A program made the translations under genes and the position numbers. Source: Tilletia caries (Eukaryota; Basidiomycota; Exobasidiomycetes; Tilletiales; Tilletiaceae). From it: DNA of 64,000 nt. Of this stretch, positions 58,093 through 64,000 are shown one piece after another. The notes under the pieces were generated by a model, which saw only the letters and a list, made by a program, of their open reading frames with translations, was not told where the DNA came from and did no database searches. Where the stretch lies: positions 248,001 to 312,000 of the forward strand of contig JALUTQ010000033.1 in the NCBI GenBank assembly GCA_032718865.1, given 5' to 3'. The stretch's first letter is position 1; each line of letters starts with the position of its first letter.

Positions 58093-60381
58093 TCATCTGC
58101 TCCTTGCCAGGATCGCCCAGAACGCGAGCCGATAGACCACAATGATGGACACCAGGATGAAAGACGCTTGCACCGCGGACACGCTGCTGAAGTTGAGCGA
58201 CCGGATCACATCTTCGCCACTGACGGCACATTGGCCTTCGGCGATGAGCGAGCTTGGGAAGGAGCACTGGCAAGTGCGAGCTGCGATCTCGCCTGCGCAT
58301 GGGAAGACTAGTCCGGACAGGTCCTGGGTTGAGCATAGGAGGAGGACCGAAGGGAGAAAGGTCAGATCTCAACGTAGGGAAAGCGGCTCTGCTCAGAAAA
58401 TCATTCGAGACTCACGTTTCGCACAAGAAGCTGGAAAGCCCAAGTCTCGTAGTCGATCTGATGGGCCCACACCCTCCAGAAGGTTGGGATGGTCCTGAGG
58501 AAGTAGCCTGAGCGAATGAGTAGGTGAAAAACAGGTCAGCGATCAAGGATTTTGGATACATCTCCTATTGCGGGGGAAATGACTGACCTTGGACGCTCAT
58601 AAAGAAGCCATTGGCAAATGCACAGATAGCAAGCGCAGCCACGAAGAGCGGGATGAGAGCGGCGATAAGCAGCGCTTGACACTCTGCGGCGTACACTGAC
58701 AGGAAAAGGAAAGCGACAACTGTTGACACGTTGACAACCGAGCAGGAGGCGCGATCAGTAAAAAAAAAATCAATGCGAATCCAAGAAAGAATCAGAAGAA
58801 TGAACAGGACTCACAGCGAAGAAGGCTCCTGCTTCAGGACGAAGACCGATGGCCCAATACGCGACGACGCTGAACAAGGCGGCGCAGAGGAAGAGAAACG
58901 GTACCGTCGCCGCCGAGTTGGCCAACACGTACGGCGCCGCCTTGTACAGTCCGTTACGACGCTCCCTCATCAACACCGAGCGCTCCTCCAGGAAGGACGG
59001 AATGCCAGCGACACTCATGAACGCCAGGAAGGCGACGCCGTAGAAGTGCACCGACAGCCGATCGTTGATGCGCGAGTCGATGTTTGGCAGCTTCTGGAAG
59101 ACTGCAGCCATCATGGCTCCCATGCCCAGATACATCCCGACCCGGATTCCGTAGGCGAGCAGGTTACGGCGGTAGTTCACCAAGTTCCTATGCGTTAGAA
59201 TCATCGTGTGTAGGACGAGCGAGGTAAATGGGTTGGTCTGGAGCTTGGGCTTCGCTGCATGGTTGATGAGAAGACCATCGGAGAGGTGGTTGTCCGAGGC
59301 GTTCTCTGCTCGCGAAGCCTTGTACGCCTCGGCGAAATCGTCCAGTTGACCGCGCTGGACTGCGACTTCACCGGCCTCGGCTGCCTGCAGCTCGTCATTG
59401 GCGGCCCGATCAACCGTGGGAGAAGAGGCAGTCTGGTAGAAATCAGTACTGATCAGCCTGAGGGCATGGTCCGCTGGATTCGTGTGCGTCGGGCAGGGAT
59501 GGCCGAGAGCGGCAAAGTAGCTGTCGACCTCCTGAGTGGGGCCAAGGTACATGGTCCGCCCACGGGCGAGGAGGAGGGCCTTCTCGAACAGACTGACTGT
59601 GGCAGTTCAGAAGATTGGCCGAGTTTTGGTTCGGCAACGGATCAGCAACTGATCGAAAGGAGGGCACGAAGGTTGACTAAGATCAGGCCAAAGTACTCAC
59701 AGGTTTCCCAGTTCGGACTGTGGATCGTACAGATCACGGCAATGTTGTGACTCTTGGCCAGGCTGCGGATCTTCAGCAGCACCTCGTAAGCGGTGTTCGA
59801 GTCCAGCCCGGAAGTGGGCTCGTCAAGCAGAAGAATCTTCGGCAGTGTGACGAGGCTGTTTCCAATCGTCACGCGTCGTTTTTGTCCGCCGCTGATACCA
59901 CGCTGGATGGGCGTCCCGATCATGTTCTGAGCGACGTGGGACAGGCCGAGTCCTTCCATCGTGTCTTCCACGCGGTCGTGAATCTCTTTCGCTGAGAGAC
60001 CGGTGGGGAAGGCGAGCTTGGCAGTGAAGGTCAGCGTCTCCCGAACGGTGAGAACGCCGAGCAAAGCATCCTCTTGCTCAACGTAGGAAGAGATGCTGTG
60101 CATGTGAAAGTCGGACGATCGTTGAAGGACAAGGTACCGCTCGTCACTGCCTTTCGGCCGGCCAGACAGTCGAGCAGGGTGGTCTTTCCGGATCCGCTGG
60201 GTCCGAGTACAGCGAGCATTTGACCGCCCTGAATGGAGGCAGAGACGCCATCAAGCAAAGTGACCTGCTTGCCGCGACTCTTGGTGGTGAAAGTGAGGTT
60301 GTCCCATTTGAAGGTGTTGCTGGGAACTCTGGCCTCGACACCCTTCTCTTCAGTAGAAGAATGCGTTGAGGTCTTGGGCAT
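58093..60381 (-). CDS. ABCG (White-type) half-size ABC transporter, one frame break in exon 1
   Basis: Exons about 59701-60381, 58815-59596, 58588-58719, 58416-58507 and 58093-58323; about 640 aa. The nucleotide-binding domain comes first: Walker [11 protein letters not shown], signature ISGGQKRRV, Walker [15 protein letters not shown]-loop TIHSPN. The membrane domain follows with [20 protein letters not shown] and a Cys-rich last extracellular loop ([14 protein letters not shown]). Reverse order (ABC then TM) and half-size define ABCG/WBC exporters, which move lipids, sterols or xenobiotics across the plasma membrane. Near 60105-60115 the frame shifts by one base between NDRPTF and [12 protein letters not shown]. 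The exon 2/3 join is also ambiguous. Confidence 0.85.
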
Positions 60382-61852
60382 GATGAGCTGAAACCTTGAG
60401 GGCTTAGAAGTGTCTGAATGAAGGTAGGAAGTGTAAAAAACAATATGGTCAGGACGAGTAGGGGGAGGAAGCTGAAGTCAGAGTGTTTGTTGAAGGTCGC
60501 TCCCTTTATAGGAGCGGCGATGAGCAGAGCACGTCCGCATCGCGCTGGGAATGGCAAAGAAGTATCCTGCGGGCAACAAGAATGGGAGGTTTGAGAAAAA
60601 AAGGCAAGTCAGTGTTTGGAGAGTGTGAGTGGATGGCCGGTGCACTTAGACGGATGAGTCGACGCCCGGCGGGAGTGAGAAGTAAGAACAGGAAGCAGGC
60701 GGGTACATGCAGGGGAGACGGGAGTCCGGGACAGCCACAGGCGGCAGGATCGATGCAGGATGTGGACGTCGGAGTCTGGAATCCTCTGCGGCTGGTTCTG
60801 CATCCTTCGACCCGACGGTCACTTATTTTCCCACAGAGGCGGCTATTTTTCACAAGGAGCAGGCAGCCGCAGCAGGCAGCAGGCAAGCCGCTCGAACAAT
60901 GGACGGCAGCCTCAACGAAGGCAAAGGTCCCGCGGCTCAGAGCGGCGCAGAACGACTTGCTGACTCTTGAGGCGCTGATGCGGCCCGTCCCTGCAGAATC
61001 AACGACAAACATGTTTCTCCTTTCGACCTTCCTGCCTTTCCTCTCCTTTTCCGCAGACATCGAGCTCCTCCATCAAGTACATCAGACATCAGCCAGTGCT
61101 GAGCGCCGAGCACAGCACAAAGCAAATTTGGCTGCCTGAAGCTTCTGACATCTGACCCACAGTGCAGCAGCCTCCTGAATTTCCTGTGGACAGCGACACG
61201 GATATTTCAAAGCGACGGGAAGAAACCACTCCTCAAATCTCCACATTCTATCTTCAGGCTTTAGGCTTCTGAAAATATGGCCTCTTGGACATGCTTTGCG
61301 TGCAGGCCTCCCGCGCTCCCGCGCTCCCGCTCTCCCGCGTCTTTAATGATTCTGACCTCGATCCCCGCCCTATTGATTGCTTCCCGTCCTTTCTCTTCCT
61401 CTCACACCAGGCTCCTGCGACATCCCTCGACTTACGTAGGCCTGAGGCCCGGAGTTCTGTGGCCTTTCATGTGCCATCGATCGTTCCTGCAGCTACCGAG
61501 TATACCAAGTGCCTTTACTCCTCCTTGCATTTTTCTTACAGGTATCGGGGTCCTCGATCAGCATGCTGCCTTTGTCCGCGGTCCCGTCGCACGGCATTCT
61601 CATCCTCTGTCGGCTGAGTTTGAAGCCTGGATGCGTGGACCCTGAGTACTGAGTAACAAGGCCTGAAATCTGCTTGCGAGAAGAAGACTGAGCGCATGTG
61701 TCTATAAGCTGACCATTCTCTTCCCTTTTGCTGGCCCTTACCGCTGTCGCATCCCTAGATCTTTATATTCCAAGCCGAGCACGCCTTCTCGCACCTTCCC
61801 CCACTCCCTTCATAGCTTACCATTTCATCCTGGTTCGACACGACATATAAGG
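60382..61852. other. 1.5 kb divergent intergenic region
   Basis: Between the ABCG and MFS starts. A TATAAAG on the minus strand is listed separately. Several open frames here have no recognisable features and are probably chance. Confidence 0.5.
60505..60511 (-). promoter_or_regulatory. Possible TATA box of the ABCG gene
   Basis: TATAAAG on the minus strand about 125 bp upstream of the ATG at 60381, framed by a short GCTCC/GGAGC inverted repeat. Confidence 0.4.
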
Positions 61853-64000
61853 ATGTCAGCTTGCTGCACCACGGCCAGTCCCTCAACTAGTGGCCTAGGT
61901 ACACCGCGCTGCGTCGATGTGGAGAAGAACGTGGGAAGCCTGAGCGACCTCGACGCCCTTGCATGCGAGAAGAGTTTACCTTCTTCGTCAATCACCAAGG
62001 ACCAGTACGAACATGCTGCGGGACTTAGGCTCGTCCTTATGAACGTCGCATGTGCGGTCTTCGTCTTTCTCATCGGCCTCAATCAGACAACCGTCTCCAC
62101 TGCCATCCCGGTCGTGGCAAGCCGATTCGATTCATTCCGGGATGTCGGGTGGTATGGATCAGTCTACCTTCTCACTGCGACCGTCTGTCAGAACTGGTTC
62201 GGTTGTCTCTACAGCAGCTTCAGCGCCAAATGGCTCTACCTCGCCTCCTTCTTCCTTTTCGAGCTCGGCTCGCTCATGTGCGCGCTGGCGAGAAGCAGCT
62301 CGATGTTCATCGCCGGCCGAGCCATCTCTGGCCTCGGTCTCGCAGGAGGCTTGTCTGGCTCGCTCCTCATCGTCTCCTTCACTGCGTCACTCAACCTTCA
62401 ACGATTGCTCGGCGTTGTGTATGTCTGCGGCGTCGCTATCGGACCCGTTATCGGCGGAGCATTAACTTCTGGCGTGTCCTGGCGCTGGTTATCTTGGATC
62501 AACTTATGCCTGTTCGTACCGGTCACTGTCCTGATCTCCTTGTCCGTCCGGATCCCTACCCGCAAGCAGGATACCACTCCTCTCCAAGGACTTGCCCGAA
62601 TCGATTGGCTTGGGACCATTCTGGCGGCTGGTTCCCTCATTTGCATTCTTCTCGCCTGTCAAATGGGTGGCGTCACCTACGCCTGGTCCGACTCGCAAAT
62701 CATCGGCCTCATGGTCGGCTCCTTCGTCCTCGGGGCTGCTTTCTGGGTCGACCAGGTCGTGATGCAGGAGCATGCGACACTACCCCTTCGTATCTTGCGG
62801 AATCGCTCCGTCATCTTGGGCTTCATCGTCACATTCTGCGTCTCATCCGCCTGCCTCTGCCTCCTCTACTTCCTGCCTGTCTACTTTCAGGTTGTCTATG
62901 GTAGCAGTGCGGTCCGGTCCGGCATCCAGACGCTGCCCGTCAGTCTTTCGTTGATCATCAGCATTCCGACAACTGGCGTCCTCGTGAACAAAAGCGGCAT
63001 TCACAATATCTGCCTCCTTGCCGGCTCATTTCTGCTCAGTATGGGGAGCGGCTTGCTATGCCTTCTAAAGCCGAACTCCCCTCAGGCGTTGTGGGTCGGA
63101 TTGCAGTGTTTGGCAGGTGCAGGCATCGGCATGACAATAGGTGAGCACCCTCGCGAGGCGAACGGCCCACCTTCATCCCGTCGTTTACTGACTGCTTTCT
63201 CCTCTTCAACTCCTTCAGTGCTGCCGTTTCATGCCGTGTCCAGCAATCTCGCCGCGGAGGACAAGGTGATCGGAATCAGCGCGTTGATATTCGCCTCGAC
63301 TCTCGGTGGGACTATCTTCATCTCCGCCGGCCAGTCCATCTTTCAGAATCTTTTCCGTTCCTATCTGCGCGCTCTACCCGACATCGACGCTGGCCGCGTC
63401 GTTCTTCACGGCCTCTACGCCTTCCGCGACTTCACCAGCCTCACCAAGCTCCCTGCCGTCATCGATGCTGCCAATACCGCGCTCAGCAAGGTCTTTCTGA
63501 TTCCTGCCGTACTTGGAGCGCTCTCCTTCCTTTTCGTCCTGGGCATGGAAACCAATCGACGACTCGCCGTGCTGACTTCCGAGACGAGCGCCAGCAAGGC
63601 AACCGGCACAGGTGGTAATTCAAACACAAACCCTCACGCAATCGACGTGACGGGTAAGCAGAAGGCCTATCTCGACTTCCTCAAGGACCATCCGCGGTAT
63701 CAGGAGACCACTGAGCTGGATGTGGTGCGACGGAAGGAGTACAAGCGGCTTGACGACCAGAAGCAGGTATATCTCGATTATACGGGTGCTTCTTTATACC
63801 CAGCCTCCTTGCTGAAGGAGCATGCTACCATCCTAAAAAGGGGCGTATTTGGGAATCCGCACTCCACGAACCCAACGTACGTGTTTTCTATACGAAGGAT
63901 TATCTGATTGCGTTACTGGACCGCTGACTCCTACCACCTCTATGACACAGCTCGCAGGCGTCGGCATTCTTCGAAGAGAAGGCTCGTTCGGCCATCTTCG
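61853..64000 (+). CDS. 14-TM MFS transporter (DHA2) running into a class V aminotransferase domain; partial
   Basis: Exons 61853-63140 and 63219 to about 63878, then from about 63950 beyond the window. Residues about 60-560 are a DHA2-type drug:H+ antiporter: LNQTTVSTAIPVVASRF (motif D1), GRAISGLGLAGG, GVAIGPVIGGAL with WRWLSWINL (motif C), about 14 helices. Without any stop the frame continues into FLKDHPRYQETTELDVVRRK, then YLDYTGASLYPASLLKEHA and GVFGNPHSTNPT, and the next exon gives SQASAFFEEKARSAIF. These are the N-terminal landmarks of the PLP-dependent class V aminotransferase/molybdenum-cofactor-sulfurase-like family. This part has no Met of its own near its domain start. It is a fusion, or two genes merged by a missed intron or stop. 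Confidence 0.8.

Noticed and set aside
60483..61139. 218-residue open frame in the ABCG/MFS spacer
   Set aside because: Begins with a non-ATG codon, Arg/Ser/Gln-rich, opposed by an equally long antisense frame; no domain.

Overview
The window looks like nuclear DNA of a filamentous or yeast-like basidiomycete fungus. The evidence is GC-rich coding sequence, many short introns (about 45-115 bp) with GTGAGT-type donors and CAG/TAG acceptors, and a typical fungal gene set (PXA-type peroxisomal ABC transporter, SNO1/PdxT, DCR2 phosphatase, YPK/Gad8 kinase, Rad60/Esc2-type SUMO-like protein). I cannot fix the genus. Exon joins given below were built by hand from splice sites and reading phase; most add up to an exact multiple of three.

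Left part (1-23.9 kb). The window opens with the 3' end of a J-domain-like gene and a short-chain dehydrogenase gene facing each other. They are separated by a 3.4 kb insertion flanked by a 13-bp target-site duplication, which carries a decayed non-LTR retrotransposon 3' end, an antisense malate dehydrogenase gene fragment and an (ATC)n tail. The same J-gene/dehydrogenase junction occurs again in inverted orientation at about 22.0-23.2 kb, without the 3.4 kb insertion, so the empty site can be read directly. Between the two arms lie housekeeping genes: peroxisomal ABC transporter and SNO1 (divergent), arylsulfatase and DCR2 (divergent), and an MCT-like MFS permease and a low-complexity DDPW protein (divergent).

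Middle (23-40 kb). Three related J-domain-type genes (23.1, 31.0 and 32.6 kb, all minus strand) plus the partial copy at position 1 form a local gene family. A secreted subtilase with frame problems, a Rad60/Esc2-like gene and a secreted type-B carboxylesterase/lipase complete this part.

Right part (41-64 kb). A predicted seven-transmembrane protein gene is present twice in direct orientation (41.8 and 50.8 kb), with shared flanks. Copy A has a frameshifted tail. A two-gene PIF/Harbinger-type DNA transposon (DDE transposase plus SANT/Myb-like partner) lies between the copies and has dense GGCGTGA/TCACGCC motifs near its right end. Then follow a YPK1/Gad8-type AGC kinase, a White-type ABCG transporter, and a 14-TM DHA2 drug:H+ antiporter whose reading frame runs without a stop into a class V aminotransferase (Moco-sulfurase-like) domain that leaves the window.

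Several otherwise well-conserved genes (dehydrogenase, subtilase, ABCG transporter, 7-TM copy A) contain single-nucleotide frame breaks. These are either real decay or assembly indels; the sequence alone cannot tell.
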